A stretch of DNA of 64,000 nt from Paenibacillus sp. FSL H7-0737 (GCF_000758545.1 NZ_CP009279.1:1674001-1738000); one strand, 5' to 3'; counted from the first letter of the stretch, positions 1 to 9,746 are shown. The notes: generated by a model from the sequence alone, not told the origin. Program-made: numbers and translations.

Positions 1-258
1 TCTGGCGGTACGTTTCCAATCAGTACAACAGGCCATTTCTTTCAAATGTTGAATCCGTTTATGCCATTTACTTATGCGATTAGTTTGATGCGGGAGGCGG
101 TAGGGGGGATTCTGCCGGAAGTGGCGATTCGCGATTGTCTTTATTTGATCCTATTCGGTGTAATAGCACTCTTACTGGCGCTAACGCTCAAGAAGCCGCT
201 GGAGCGTTATATCGAAAAGGCGGCTGAACAAGCCGAAGAATCCAAATTGATCTCTTAA
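1..258 (+). CDS. YhgE/Pip-type membrane protein, C-terminal end (partial)
   Basis: The reading frame is open from the first base of the window and stops at TAA 256-258, so only the last 85 residues are present. The segment around residues 16-35 (LNPFMPFTYAISLMREAVGG) followed by a hydrophobic stretch and a charged tail matches the conserved end of YhgE/Pip-type proteins, which are large multi-span membrane proteins related to phage-infection protein and ABC-2 type permeases. Role in this organism is unknown. It is followed directly by a strong terminator. The family call rests on this short end only; the rest of the gene lies outside the window. Confidence 0.7.
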   Translation, partial: SGGTFPISTTGHFFQMLNPFMPFTYAISLMREAVGGILPEVAIRDCLYLILFGVIALLLALTLKKPLERYIEKAAEQAEESKLIS

Positions 259-261
259 GAA

Positions 262-313
262 AAAAGAGGTTGTACCTAAGCCAATTGCTGTGGCTTTTGG
301 TACAACCTCTTTT
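262..313. terminator. Bidirectional terminator between convergent genes
   Basis: A 15-bp inverted repeat (AAAAGAGGTTGTACC at 262-276 and its complement at 299-313) encloses a second small stem. A-rich and T-rich flanks lie on both sides, so it can end the YhgE/Pip gene on the plus strand and the aldo/keto reductase on the minus strand. Confidence 0.9.
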
Positions 314-316
314 AGA

Positions 317-1291
317 TTATCTCGCTGGAGCGAAATCGGCTACTGGCTTTAGAATCTCTTCAATTCGCTCCAAAGTATCTAGAGATAGAACGGCATCAAC
401 AGCTTTGGCGTTCTCTTCCACCTGCACCGGCTTACTGGCCCCAATAATTGCAGAACTTACACCAGGTTGCCGTAGGGTCCAAGCTAACGCTAGTTGCGAC
501 AGCTTCAAATCAAGACTGTTAGCTAGTTCATCCAGCTGTCCGACAACAGTCAGTACATCATCGCGGAAGTAGCTGCGAATGACGCCATTTACCGAATCAT
601 CAGCTGCGCGGGTTCCTGCCGGAGGCTGTTGTCCAGGTTTGTATTTACCTGTCAGGATACCTTGGGCGAGTGGGGAAAAGACCACTTGTCCGAGGCCCTC
701 ACGCTGAGATACCTCAAGTACCTCATCTTCAATGTAACGTTCGAACATGTTATAGATAGGCTGATTGGAAATAAGCGGACGCAGATTTAGTCTGCGTGAA
801 ATGCCGGTGGCGTCAGAAATTTGAGCTGCGCTCCATTCGCTCACTGCTGAATACAGAATTTTACCTTGTGCAGTTAGGTCGTCCAGTGCGCGTAAAGTTT
901 CCTCCACAGGCGTCTCTCTGTCAAAGCGATGACAAAAATAAACATCAATATAATCGGTTCCTAAACGGCGAAGGCTAGCTTCACATTGCTCCATGATGTG
1001 CTTGCGAGACAAACCGCGATTATTCACATCATCCCCCATGGGGAAGAATACCTTTGTACTCAGCACATAAGATGATCTTTCATAGGCGCGAAGAGCAGCG
1101 CCCATTGCTTTTTCGCCTTCACCACGGTTATAAGCATTAGCTGTATCAAAGAAATTGATACCGCATTCAAAAGCTTTGCTGATGCAGGCATCTGCTGCCT
1201 TTTGCTCTGCTGCTGTTCCATATGTAAGCCAGCTGCCTAAGCCGATTTCACTGACTTTTAGTCCTGATTTGCCTAGTCTTCTGTATTTCAT
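317..1291 (-). CDS. Aldo/keto reductase
   Basis: A 324-residue NADPH-dependent aldo/keto reductase of the Kv-beta/YhdN-like group, predicted to be a cytosolic TIM barrel reducing aldehydes or ketones. The catalytic tetrad is visible: Asp and Tyr in FFDTANAYNRG, Lys in LSTKVFF and His in YFCHRFD. The frame is open further upstream, but the start at 1291 (MKYRRLGKSG) is preferred because an AAGGAGGG ribosome site lies just before it and family members begin this way. The physiological substrate cannot be read from the sequence. The gene is monocistronic, and the next gene on the other strand is divergent. Confidence 0.92.
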   Translation of the reverse strand: MKYRRLGKSGLKVSEIGLGSWLTYGTAAEQKAADACISKAFECGINFFDTANAYNRGEGEKAMGAALRAYERSSYVLSTKVFFPMGDDVNNRGLSRKHIMEQCEASLRRLGTDYIDVYFCHRFDRETPVEETLRALDDLTAQGKILYSAVSEWSAAQISDATGISRRLNLRPLISNQPIYNMFERYIEDEVLEVSQREGLGQVVFSPLAQGILTGKYKPGQQPPAGTRAADDSVNGVIRSYFRDDVLTVVGQLDELANSLDLKLSQLALAWTLRQPGVSSAIIGASKPVQVEENAKAVDAVLSLDTLERIEEILKPVADFAPAR

Positions 1292-1400
1292 TATTTTCTT
1301 CCCTCCTTGAGTTGTATATGTTAACTTTACTTGTATCCTATGAAACATTCAACTTGAATGTTTCATGTAAAAGACGAGATCAAGGAGATGAATCGTAGTA

Positions 1401-2069
1401 ATGACTATTCCAACTTCTAAAGCTAAAAAAGTGATTTTGTTTCAGGGTGATTCTATTACGGATGGAAGCCGTGGTCGTGATGAAGATCCCAATCATATTC
1501 TAGGACATAGCTATGCATATATCATTGGCGGTAAGCTAGGCAACGAAAGGGCTGAGCAGAATCTCGTGTTCTATAACCGTGGAATTAGTGGGGATCGGAT
1601 CTCCGATTTATATGCACGCTGGAATGAGGATGCGATTTACCTTCAACCGAATATCATCAGTATTTTAATTGGTGTTAATGATCTTTGGAGAACAATGAAA
1701 GGGGAACCAAGTGGTATAACGGACCGCTTTGAACGTGCGTACCGTCATGTGCTTGAAGAAACTGGGGAAGTACTTCCGCAAACGAAGCTGGTCTTGTGTG
1801 AGCCTTTTATTCTAAATACCGGAGCTCCGGCAGAACAATGGGACGAATGGAAAGAGCGGATTACTCATTATCAGGGTGTTGTTAAGCAGCTTGCAGAGGA
1901 ATTTAATGCTGTGTTTGTTCCTTTACAGGAAGCATTTGATGCAGCTACTCGTAGAATAGATCCAGCCTACTGGCTGTGGGACGGCGTTCACCCGACAGCG
2001 GCTGGGCATGATCTGATTGCTGGGGAGTGGCTGAAGATCGTAGAGAAAAGCGGTCTTTTAAACGACTAG
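1401..2069 (+). CDS. SGNH/GDSL-type hydrolase (esterase or deacetylase)
   Basis: A 222-residue SGNH-fold hydrolase without a signal peptide, so probably cytosolic. The four family blocks are present: GDSITDG with the nucleophile Ser near the N-terminus, GISGDR (Gly), IGVNDLW (Asn) and DGVHPTAAGH with the catalytic Asp and His near the C-terminus. Relatives remove acetyl or other acyl groups from sugars or glycans, which fits the carbohydrate-utilisation setting, but the substrate is not known. An AAGGAGATG ribosome site precedes the ATG. It faces the DeoR-type regulator convergently. Confidence 0.9.
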   Translation: MTIPTSKAKKVILFQGDSITDGSRGRDEDPNHILGHSYAYIIGGKLGNERAEQNLVFYNRGISGDRISDLYARWNEDAIYLQPNIISILIGVNDLWRTMKGEPSGITDRFERAYRHVLEETGEVLPQTKLVLCEPFILNTGAPAEQWDEWKERITHYQGVVKQLAEEFNAVFVPLQEAFDAATRRIDPAYWLWDGVHPTAAGHDLIAGEWLKIVEKSGLLND

Positions 2070-2071
2070 TG

Positions 2072-2099
2072 AAATAAAGGTTTCCCCTTATCTTTATTT
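2072..2099. terminator. Weak AT-rich hairpin between convergent genes
   Basis: AAATAAAG (2072-2079) and CTTTATTT (2092-2099) form an 8-bp AT-rich stem in the 43-base gap between the hydrolase and the regulator. It is a plausible but weak terminator, with no long T run. Confidence 0.4.
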
Positions 2100-2112
2100 A
2101 TGCACCTACTGA

Positions 2113-2883
2113 TTACTCAGCGGGTGCATAGATAAGAGATATATGATAGTTATTCAGAAACTCGATCCATTCCTCAGAAGGCTTCTCGTCTGTAACGATA
2201 TAATCCACTCGATCGAAACTAAATAATTTAATGAACGCAGTCCTGTCGAACTTAGAGTGATCTGCGAGCAGAACTACTTTATTCGCCTGCTGTTGCATAA
2301 GAATCTTCAATTCACTTTCTTCTTCGTTCGAATCACTGAGCCCACCAGTCATAGACAACGCTTTACAGCTGAATATGGCTACGTCCACATTATATTTTTG
2401 AATAGTCTGTGAGGCGGTATGTCCAACGAAGGAGCTAGTCTCGGGGCCTAGTATTCCACCAGTAGAAATTAGCTTTTGCCCAGAATGTTGAAATTCGGAT
2501 AATACAACCAAAGAATTCGTAATAATCGTCAGATTGTTTTTCTCCTCTATAATTCTCCGTAAAGCCTCAAAAACTGTTGAACTCGTATCCGTCACCAAAC
2601 TGTCCCCATCATTAATTAATTGGAGGACATGATCAGCTATCGTACGTTTGGCCTCAATATTTACCTGATGTCTACTCACATAGGGAGGGTCCTCATTCGT
2701 GTGGGCATTAAGGATTGCACCGCCATAATTTTTCTTGGCAAGTCCTTCCTTGTCCAGTTTATCCAGATCCCGCCGAATGGTCTCTTCCGAGACATTGAAT
2801 TTTTGCGCCAGCTGAGCGACATGGACTTTCTTTTGTCTATACAGCTCATTAATGATTAGATCCCGCCGTTCAAATGCTTTCAT
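2113..2883 (-). CDS. DeoR-family transcriptional regulator, likely of the fucose operon
   Basis: A 256-residue DeoR-type regulator. Residues 1-55 carry the winged helix-turn-helix (LAQKFNVSEETIRRDLDKL, with the typical RRDL recognition helix), and residues 70-235 are a DeoRC sugar-phosphate sensor domain. The start at 2883 (MKAFERRDLI) is chosen because GAGGTGAG lies 8 bases upstream; ATG codons 8-9 residues earlier are possible. The gene diverges from the fucose isomerase operon across a 238-base gap rich in repeated ACCACA half-sites, so it most likely represses that operon and responds to a phosphorylated fucose intermediate (inference). Confidence 0.9.
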   Translation of the reverse strand: MKAFERRDLIINELYRQKKVHVAQLAQKFNVSEETIRRDLDKLDKEGLAKKNYGGAILNAHTNEDPPYVSRHQVNIEAKRTIADHVLQLINDGDSLVTDTSSTVFEALRRIIEEKNNLTIITNSLVVLSEFQHSGQKLISTGGILGPETSSFVGHTASQTIQKYNVDVAIFSCKALSMTGGLSDSNEEESELKILMQQQANKVVLLADHSKFDRTAFIKLFSFDRVDYIVTDEKPSEEWIEFLNNYHISLIYAPAE

Positions 2884-2968
2884 CCGTTCACTCACCTCTA
2901 TCATCATCTACTTCCTAGTTTACTACATTGCCCAATAAATCAAAGAAATAACCTCATATTCACATAAT

Positions 2969-3030
2969 ACCACAGTATAATAATATTAATACCACATAAA
3001 ACCACATAATTTATCTATAAATGTGTTGTT
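2969..3030. promoter_or_regulatory. Candidate DeoR operator half-sites
   Basis: ACCACA occurs at 2969, 2991 and 3001, the last two as ACCACATAA, and a near-inverted copy ATGTGTTGTT lies at 3021-3030. The cluster sits in the divergent gap directly upstream of the fucose promoter, where a DeoR-type repressor would be expected to bind. Binding is inference. Confidence 0.45.
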
Positions 3031-3035
3031 TTATG

Positions 3036-3064
3036 TTGACTAAAGCGTTTCCATATTTTATGAT
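3036..3064 (+). promoter_or_regulatory. SigA-type promoter of the fucose operon
   Basis: TTGACT (3036-3041), a 17-base spacer and TATGAT (3059-3064) form a near-consensus housekeeping promoter about 57 bases before the isomerase start. AAAGCGTTTCCA within the spacer resembles half of a catabolite-responsive element, but two fixed positions of the cre consensus do not match. Confidence 0.7.
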
Positions 3065-3121
3065 GAAGGAGAAATAGGTCCATTACCGATGATACTAAGA
3101 TGATCTTGAGGAGGAACAGCA

Positions 3122-4888
3122 GTGATAGAAAACTATCCGAAAATTGGCATCCGCCCGACCATTGATGGCAGAAGAAGAGGGGTTCGCGAATCGTTAGAAG
3201 CTCAAACCATGGGTATGGCTCAGCGGGTAGCTAAGTTTATTGAAGAGAACTTATTTTATCCGGATGGCCGCCCCGTAGAGTGCATTATTGCCGATTCTAC
3301 GATTGGTGGTGTGAAAGAAGCTGCTGCTGCGGCTCAGAAATTTGCCGGGGCTAATGTTGGCGTATCGATTACTGTGACCCCTTGCTGGTGTTATGGTTCT
3401 GAAACGATGGATATGGATGTCTCAATCCCACATGCGGTTTGGGGATTTAACGGAACGGAACGCCCAGGTGCGGTATATCTAGCTGCTGTTCTCTCTGCTT
3501 ATGCACAAAAAGGAATTCCAGCGTTTGGTATCTATGGTGAGGATGTTCAGGAGTCTAGCAGTGAGGAGATTCCAGCGGATGTGCAGACTAAATTGCTGCA
3601 GTTCGCCAAAGCTGGGTTGGCTGTCGCTCAAATGAGAGGGAAATCCTATTTATCAATGGGTTCTGTTTCGATGGGGATTGCTGGATCGATTGTGAATGAA
3701 CAGTTCTTCCAAGAGTATCTGGGAATGCGTAATGAATATATAGATATGTCAGAATATGTACGCCGCTTTGAAGAGGAGATTTATGATAAAGAGGAATATA
3801 AGCGAGCACTCGCGTGGACCAAAGAAAACTGCCAAGTTGGTGCCGATAATAATCCGAAGCATCTGCAAATAAGTGATGATGAGAAAGAGAAGCAGTGGGA
3901 GACTTGTGTGAAAATGACATTGATCGCCCGTGATCTGATGATCGGAAATCCTGTTCTCGCTGAGCTGGGCTTTGAGGAAGAGGCCAACGGTCATAATGCG
4001 ATTGTGGGTGGGTTTCAAGGTCAGCGCCAATGGACGGATCATTTTCCTAATGGGGATTTCATGGAAACGATACTGAACTCCTCTTTTGACTGGAATGGCA
4101 AACGTACACCTTATATCGTAGCGACAGAGAATGATAGCCTGAACGGAGTAACGATGCTGTTCAATTATTTGCTTACGAATACTGCACAAATTTTTGCGGA
4201 TGTCCGAACCTTTTGGAGTCCGGATGCAGTTAAGCGAGTAACGGGTCATCAATTGGAAGGTGAGGCAGCACACGGAATACTTCACTTGATCAACTCGGGT
4301 TCGGCTGCTCTTGATGGGACGGGTGAGCAGACGATAGACGGTAAACCTGCGATTAAACCTTTTTGGGAAATTTCGGAGGATGAGGTAGAAGCTTGTTTGA
4401 GCCATACCCAATTCCGTCCGGCTTCTCAAGAATATTTCCGTGGGGGCGGCTTCTCTACGGATTATTTAACTAAAGGCGGGATGCCAGTTACTATGGCACG
4501 GATGAACTTGGTTAAAGGGCTTGGACCTGTTCTTCAGCTTGTAGAGGGGCACACGGTTGAGCTGCCTGAAGATGTTCACCATACACTGGATCAAAGAACA
4601 GATCCGACTTGGCCAACAACCTGGTTTGCGCCTAAGTTAACCAATAGTGGTTCTTTCCAATCAGTGTATGATGTCATGAATAATTGGGGCGCGAATCATG
4701 GAGCGATCAGTTATGGGCATATTGGGGCAGATTTGATTACGCTGGCGTCTATTCTGCGCATTCCGGTCAGCATGCATAATGTTGAGGAATCACGTATTTT
4801 TAGACCTCGGGTATGGTCGTTATTTGGTACCGAAGATCTGGAGGGAGCAGATTACAGAGCATGTCAGAACTTTGGACCCCTCTATTAA
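3122..4888 (+). CDS. fucI: L-fucose isomerase
   Basis: A 588-residue aldose-ketose isomerase converting L-fucose to L-fuculose, the first step of fucose catabolism; it may also act on D-arabinose. Length and sequence match the FucI family throughout, from [20 protein letters not shown] at the N-terminus to the C-terminal region. The Mn2+-binding acidic residues should lie in the segment around residues 335-370 (ATENDSLNG to FADVRTFW), by analogy with E. coli Glu337 and Asp361. Translation starts at GTG 3122 behind GAGGAGG. It is the first gene of a four-gene operon with kinase, aldolase and mutarotase. Confidence 0.96.
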   Translation: MIENYPKIGIRPTIDGRRRGVRESLEAQTMGMAQRVAKFIEENLFYPDGRPVECIIADSTIGGVKEAAAAAQKFAGANVGVSITVTPCWCYGSETMDMDVSIPHAVWGFNGTERPGAVYLAAVLSAYAQKGIPAFGIYGEDVQESSSEEIPADVQTKLLQFAKAGLAVAQMRGKSYLSMGSVSMGIAGSIVNEQFFQEYLGMRNEYIDMSEYVRRFEEEIYDKEEYKRALAWTKENCQVGADNNPKHLQISDDEKEKQWETCVKMTLIARDLMIGNPVLAELGFEEEANGHNAIVGGFQGQRQWTDHFPNGDFMETILNSSFDWNGKRTPYIVATENDSLNGVTMLFNYLLTNTAQIFADVRTFWSPDAVKRVTGHQLEGEAAHGILHLINSGSAALDGTGEQTIDGKPAIKPFWEISEDEVEACLSHTQFRPASQEYFRGGGFSTDYLTKGGMPVTMARMNLVKGLGPVLQLVEGHTVELPEDVHHTLDQRTDPTWPTTWFAPKLTNSGSFQSVYDVMNNWGANHGAISYGHIGADLITLASILRIPVSMHNVEESRIFRPRVWSLFGTEDLEGADYRACQNFGPLY

Positions 4889-4918
4889 AATCTTCCTGTG
4901 AAGCAGGTGTGGTGAACA

Positions 4919-6364
4919 ATGGGTGATACGATTAAGCTTCTAGCCATAGATCTCGGCGCCAGTTCCGGAAGAGTTATGCTGGGGATATATGATGGCGATA
5001 AGCTGCAAATGGAAGAAATTCATCGGTTTGAGAATACGCCGGTACAGGTCAACGGGCATTTATATTGGGATACTCTAAGGCTCTTCCATGAAATGAAGCA
5101 AGGGGTTCAAAAAGCCTTTAGGCAACATGGAGAACTGACGTCCTTAAGTGTGGATACATGGGGAGTCGACTACGGGTTTATTGATAAAAAAGGAATGATG
5201 CTCTATTCCCCCCATCATTACAGGGATCGGAGGATGGAGGCTCACCGTCTCAAATTGGAAGCGCTACTGTCACCGGCGGAGCAATTCCGTATGACCGGTC
5301 TTCAGCCAAGTGTCATTAATACGCTTTATCAGCTGTTCTCTGATTTTCAGGATAATGATTCTCTTATGAAGACCGCGGATACGATTTTAATGATGCCAGA
5401 TCTATTTCATTACCTGTTTTCAGGTATAAAAGCAGCAGAAAGCACGATCTGGAGTACAAGCGGCTTAGTGGATGCTGTAACGGGAGAGCTCTCCTCTGAA
5501 TTATTTAACAGGCTTGGGATTCCGAGTAGTCTAGTTCCACAACAGGTTCATGCGGGAACAGTTATTGGATCTATCCTGCCGACTATTCAAGAGGAGCTTA
5601 ATATAGGCCCGATGAAAGTGATAGCCGGCGCTTCACATGACACGGCTTCAGCAGTAGCTTCGATCCCTTATACTCGTAAGGATGAAGCAGCATTTTTAAG
5701 CTGTGGTACGTGGTCGTTGGTTGGTATGGAGACGCCTGAGCCGGTCATTTCAGAGAAAAGCTATGAATATGGTTTCACAAATGAACGTTGCTACGGTAAT
5801 TCTAATCGTTTGCTAAAAAACACAACGGGACTATGGATTCTACAGGAGCTCCAGAGGAATTGGGCGAAAGCAGGAGAGAATTTTAGTCAAAGTGAAATGG
5901 TTGAATTAGCCCAAACGATTAATGGGGCGCCAGCGATCATTGACCCGAATGACCAGCTTTTCAGCACACCTGGTGTGATGATGCAGCGGATTCAGGAATA
6001 TTGTGAGCGAACGGGGCAACAGTCGCCTAATACGAAAGCTGAGTTTATACGCGTTATCCTTGAGAGCCTTGCGCAATCATACTGTAGAACGATTGAAGAA
6101 ATGGAAGAGATCACCGGCAAGACAATCACTATCATTCATATGGTTGGCGGTGGGATTCAAAATGAGCTATTATGCCAGCTCACCGCTGATGCTACGGGTA
6201 GAGAAGTCGTTGCGGGGCCTGTGGAGGCCAGTGGAATTGGCAATATCATTGTCCAACTGGCTGCGCTGGGGAAATTGGATGTTTCCGAGGGGAAAGAGTT
6301 CGTGGCACAATCCTTTACCTTTAAGACATACCAGCCTTCTGTGGGAAAGAACTCTAAAAAATAG
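4919..6364 (+). CDS. FGGY-family kinase, rhamnulokinase-like, probable L-fuculokinase
   Basis: A 481-residue FGGY sugar kinase that should phosphorylate L-fuculose at O1. The N-terminal ATPase motif LAIDLGASSGRVMLG, the central SVDTWGVDYG and the C-terminal MVGGGIQNELLCQLTADATG are family hallmarks. By sequence it resembles rhamnulokinase (RhaB) more than the E. coli FucK type, but its place between fucose isomerase and the aldolase, with 30- and 18-base gaps, argues for fuculose as the working substrate; it may accept both. Cytosolic. The substrate call is inference from context. Confidence 0.88.
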   Translation: MGDTIKLLAIDLGASSGRVMLGIYDGDKLQMEEIHRFENTPVQVNGHLYWDTLRLFHEMKQGVQKAFRQHGELTSLSVDTWGVDYGFIDKKGMMLYSPHHYRDRRMEAHRLKLEALLSPAEQFRMTGLQPSVINTLYQLFSDFQDNDSLMKTADTILMMPDLFHYLFSGIKAAESTIWSTSGLVDAVTGELSSELFNRLGIPSSLVPQQVHAGTVIGSILPTIQEELNIGPMKVIAGASHDTASAVASIPYTRKDEAAFLSCGTWSLVGMETPEPVISEKSYEYGFTNERCYGNSNRLLKNTTGLWILQELQRNWAKAGENFSQSEMVELAQTINGAPAIIDPNDQLFSTPGVMMQRIQEYCERTGQQSPNTKAEFIRVILESLAQSYCRTIEEMEEITGKTITIIHMVGGGIQNELLCQLTADATGREVVAGPVEASGIGNIIVQLAALGKLDVSEGKEFVAQSFTFKTYQPSVGKNSKK

Positions 6365-6382
6365 GATACGAGGAGAGTACTT

Positions 6383-7033
6383 ATGGATAACTTGGAACAA
6401 AAACTACGTTCGCAGATTTGTGATATCGGCAGAAATTTGTTTAATAAAGATTTCATCGCCGCCAATGATGGGAATATTTCAGCACGGTTATCAGAGAATG
6501 AAATTCTTACTACTCCCAGAGCGGTGAGCAAAGGATATTTAGAGCCTCATATGATTGTAAAAGTAAATCTGCAAGGTGAAGTGCTTGAAGCGGCAGAAGG
6601 GTACAGACCTTCAACAGAAACCAAAATGCATTTGAGAATTTATAATGAGCTACCTGAGATGAATGGTGTGGTTCATGCACATCCCCCGTATGCCACTGCT
6701 TTTGCCATTAAAGGTGAGGCACTCGATAAAATGATGATGCCGGAATCGGTTATCATGATCGGGGATATCCCATTAGCGGAATATGGTACCCCTTCGACAG
6801 AAGAAATTCCAGACTCACTGATGCCTTACCTTGGCAAAAAAACAGCAGTCCTGCTCGAAAATCACGGCGCACTTACTTGGGGAACGGATGTTATGGAGGC
6901 TTATCTGAATATGGAGAGACTCGAATATACAGCCAAGATTACCTTTATTACACGTATGATTGACGGGGAGAGAGAGCTGCCACAGCATCGGATTGATGAG
7001 CTGGTTGCTTTGAGATCTTTTTATGGGAAGTAA
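6383..7033 (+). CDS. fucA: Class II aldolase, probable L-fuculose-1-phosphate aldolase
   Basis: A 216-residue zinc-dependent class II aldolase of the usual FucA length. It should cleave L-fuculose 1-phosphate into dihydroxyacetone phosphate and L-lactaldehyde. NDGNISAR near residues 33-40, the zinc ligands His98 and His100 in VVHAHPPYA, and a third His in ENHGALTWG near residue 160 are visible. The related enzyme RhaD or an AraD-type epimerase would share the fold; the operon context favours fuculose phosphate. No gene for lactaldehyde oxidation is seen nearby. Confidence 0.92.
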   Translation: MDNLEQKLRSQICDIGRNLFNKDFIAANDGNISARLSENEILTTPRAVSKGYLEPHMIVKVNLQGEVLEAAEGYRPSTETKMHLRIYNELPEMNGVVHAHPPYATAFAIKGEALDKMMMPESVIMIGDIPLAEYGTPSTEEIPDSLMPYLGKKTAVLLENHGALTWGTDVMEAYLNMERLEYTAKITFITRMIDGERELPQHRIDELVALRSFYGK

Positions 7034-7045
7034 TGAGGTGCTTGG

Positions 7046-7474
7046 ATGTTGAAAAAAATTCCTAAGCTACTATCTCCGGAACTGGTACGTGTGATGATGG
7101 AAATGGGTCATGGCGATGAGCTTGTACTGGCAGATGCTAATTATCCCGGACACTCCTTAAACTCAAAAGTACTAAGATATGATGGTATTGGGATACCTGA
7201 GCTTTTGGATGCAATATTGGAATTGCTGCCCCTTGATCATTATGTGGAACATCAGGTGGCATTTATGGCTGTGGTTGAGGGAGATCCTACGGTGCCGGTG
7301 ATCTGGTCCACGTACGAGTCGATAATCGCCAAACATGACGCTGAAGCGACGATTAAATATGAGGAGCGGTTTGATTTCTACAATCGTTCTAAGCAAAGTT
7401 ATGCTGTTGTAGTCACAGGTGAAGAAGCACTTTATGGAAATATTATTATCAAAAAAGGTGTAATCAAGGCCTGA
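7046..7474 (+). CDS. fucU: L-fucose mutarotase (RbsD/FucU family)
   Basis: A 142-residue member of the RbsD/FucU family, small decameric enzymes that speed the conversion between alpha and beta anomers of fucose (RbsD itself acts on ribose). MLKKIPKLLSPELVRVMMEM with the following GHGDELVLADANYP is the typical FucU start, including the catalytic-site His. It lies 12 bases after the aldolase and closes the operon. The next gene, on the opposite strand, ends only three bases away with no clear terminator between them. Confidence 0.93.
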   Translation: MLKKIPKLLSPELVRVMMEMGHGDELVLADANYPGHSLNSKVLRYDGIGIPELLDAILELLPLDHYVEHQVAFMAVVEGDPTVPVIWSTYESIIAKHDAEATIKYEERFDFYNRSKQSYAVVVTGEEALYGNIIIKKGVIKA

Positions 7475-7477
7475 TGA

Positions 7478-8305
7478 TCAGCGATTCTGCTTGCGGTATT
7501 GCAGAGGTGAGCATTTGGCGATTTGCTTAAACACCCGCCCAAAGTGGGCGATGCTGTCAAAGCCTGTATTCTCTGCAATGGCAGTGACTTTAGTGTTAGT
7601 GCTCTGCAAGAGTCGTTGGGCTTCCTTGATCCGAATGTAGTTTAGATATTCAACAATGGTGAAGCCAGTGGTCTGTTTGAATAAACGGCAAAGATAGGTA
7701 CTGCTGATGAAAAAAGTTTCGGATAGCTGCTCTAATGTAAGCTTTTCAACATAATGTGCCTGTAAATAATCGATCATTTCGTAGACTTTAAGCTGCTTCT
7801 CACTGCTCTCAGGAGCGATGGGCTCGCGGCTTATTTCTTGTACTCTGTTCATTTCAATAAATAACTGGATGAGCAGTGTCTGAAGATAGGGGATTTGCTG
7901 TGATCGATGTTCTTCTTGTTCTTTTAGCATGGAGAAGAGGATAGATTCGATGGCTCCTTGTTCATGTACTCCGGGACGCAGAAGTAAGCTTTGTGTAGTT
8001 AAAAAAGGAATACTTAGGTCGTAGTTCGCCAACGTTTTTTGCAGAAAGTCCTCCTCAAAGTTAATCAATATTCGCTCATGGCGTACTGAGCCCTTAGAAG
8101 TGGTGCGATGGAGTTCATTTTTGTTAATAAATATCAGATCACCTTTGCGTAAGGTATAAATCAGATTGTTGATATAATAGCTGCGCTCACCTGCGAGTAA
8201 ATAATAAATTTCATATGTATCGTGATAATGGTCGGAATCCATGCTGAATGGGCCGGCTCTTTTGATTTGTTCAATGATAAATGGAGGTTCTAGCTCCTGT
8301 TCCAT
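7478..8305 (-). CDS. AraC-family transcriptional regulator
   Basis: A 277-residue AraC-type regulator. Residues 15-75 form a cupin-like sugar-sensing domain (DHYHDTYEIYYLLAGE and the following KGDLIFINKNELHRT), and the last 100 residues carry two helix-turn-helix units (LEQLSETFFISSTYLCRLFK and a second with IAENTGFDS). The start at 8305 is chosen because AAGGGG lies 9 bases upstream; the frame extends 14 codons further without a ribosome site. It is convergent with the fucose operon and divergent from the Gfo/Idh gene, so either could be its target. Confidence 0.9.
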   Translation of the reverse strand: MEQELEPPFIIEQIKRAGPFSMDSDHYHDTYEIYYLLAGERSYYINNLIYTLRKGDLIFINKNELHRTTSKGSVRHERILINFEEDFLQKTLANYDLSIPFLTTQSLLLRPGVHEQGAIESILFSMLKEQEEHRSQQIPYLQTLLIQLFIEMNRVQEISREPIAPESSEKQLKVYEMIDYLQAHYVEKLTLEQLSETFFISSTYLCRLFKQTTGFTIVEYLNYIRIKEAQRLLQSTNTKVTAIAENTGFDSIAHFGRVFKQIAKCSPLQYRKQNR

Positions 8306-8451
8306 TGTAGATTTGCCCCTTTCAGATAATGAAGCTAATATATGCAAAGTTTTCGCTATTTTTGCTAATAATCGCTTAGATTTGAATGTATTTTATACTA
8401 TAAACTATAAGAAGAAACGGCATCAAAATCAATAGCGATGGAGTGATCCTT

Positions 8452-9738
8452 GTGTCGAAGAAGAAATATGTATTCGTAGGTACCGGTGGCCGAGCGGAGT
8501 TCTTCTATGGTGAGATAACTACGAATTATCGTGAAACTTCAGAAATTGTAGGCTTTTGCGATGTGAATGGGGCAAGAATGGATTATGCGAATCGATTACT
8601 GAAAGGGAAATATCAGTATCATGCGGTTCCTACTTATAAAGCTCATGAGTTTGATCGTATGATTGAAGAGACTAAGCCGGATGTAGTTATCGTTACGAGT
8701 ATTGACCGCACACATCACCATTATATTATCCGGGCGATGGAGCTTGGCTGTGATGTGATTTCGGAGAAACCAATGACGGTAGATGAAGAGAAATGTCAGG
8801 AAATTCTTGAAGCGATTGAGCAGACGGGGAAAAAACTGCGTGTTACGTTCAATTACCGCTATGCCCCGCACAATACCAAAATCCGTGAATTGATCATGGA
8901 TGGGGCGATTGGAGAAGTGTTATCCGTTAATTTTGAGTGGCTGCTAAATACACAGCATGGGGCGGATTACTTCCGCAGATGGCATCGGGATAAACGGAAC
9001 AGCGGAGGGCTGTTGGTTCATAAATCAACACATCATTTCGATTTGATGAATTTCTGGTTGGGCTCTCGTCCGGATACGGTCTATGCCATGGGAGATTTAA
9101 GGTTCTATGGCAGAGAGAATGCGGAGAAGCGCGGGGTGACAGAGTTTTATCAGCGTGCCCATGGTAGTAGTGCAGCGGAAAATGATCCCTTTGCGCTTCA
9201 TCTAAAAGACAACGAGCAGCTTAAGCAAATGTATCTGGATGCCGAGCATGAAGATGGGTACCTGCGAGATCAAAGTGTATTCGGTGATAATATCAGCATT
9301 GAGGATACGATGGCAGTCATGGTCAAATACAAAAACAAGACGATTATGAACTATTCACTTAATGCTTATTTGCCTTGGGAAGGCTTCATTGTAGTATTTA
9401 ATGGGACGAAGGGGCGGATGGAAGTTAAGGTTGTTGAACAGTCCTATGTAAACGCCGGGGGGAAGAAAGAAGATGAAGGGGCACTAAAGGACAAGCAAAT
9501 CACTGTATTCCCTCATTTTGCGCCGCCTTATGAAGTTGAAATTGAAGAAGGCGTTGGGGGACATGGGGGCGGAGATCCGGTCATGCTTCGTGATATTTTT
9601 GAACGACCTGTGGAGGATCGGTTTAATCGTGCAGCTTCCCATGTGGATGGGGCGTTGTCCATTATGACCGGGATTGCGGCTAATCGTTCGATCGCTACTG
9701 GACTTCCGGTGAAGGTGGATCAGTTAATCAAATGGTAG
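8452..9738 (+). CDS. Gfo/Idh/MocA-family oxidoreductase
   Basis: A 428-residue NAD(P)-dependent sugar oxidoreductase. The N-terminal Rossmann fold starts at KKYVFVGTGGRAEF, the catalytic-type lysine lies in SEKPMTVDEEKC near residue 110, and HKSTHHFDLMNFW belongs to the C-terminal substrate domain. GTG 8452 is the preferred start because GGAG lies 8 bases upstream; an in-frame GTG at 8443 lacks a site. Relatives act on inositol, glycosides or sugar acids. The substrate is unknown, but divergence from an AraC regulator and proximity to the polysaccharide genes suggest a glycan-derived sugar. Confidence 0.88.
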   Translation: MSKKKYVFVGTGGRAEFFYGEITTNYRETSEIVGFCDVNGARMDYANRLLKGKYQYHAVPTYKAHEFDRMIEETKPDVVIVTSIDRTHHHYIIRAMELGCDVISEKPMTVDEEKCQEILEAIEQTGKKLRVTFNYRYAPHNTKIRELIMDGAIGEVLSVNFEWLLNTQHGADYFRRWHRDKRNSGGLLVHKSTHHFDLMNFWLGSRPDTVYAMGDLRFYGRENAEKRGVTEFYQRAHGSSAAENDPFALHLKDNEQLKQMYLDAEHEDGYLRDQSVFGDNISIEDTMAVMVKYKNKTIMNYSLNAYLPWEGFIVVFNGTKGRMEVKVVEQSYVNAGGKKEDEGALKDKQITVFPHFAPPYEVEIEEGVGGHGGGDPVMLRDIFERPVEDRFNRAASHVDGALSIMTGIAANRSIATGLPVKVDQLIKW

Positions 9739-9746
9739 AAGGAAAA

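Noticed and set aside
3039-3053. A catabolite-responsive element in the fucose promoter
   Set aside because: Two fixed positions of the consensus do not match, so it is mentioned only as a resemblance.
3749-4429. A 226-residue minus-strand frame inside the fucose isomerase gene
   Set aside because: It lies opposite a fully conserved gene and has no family features; a coding shadow.
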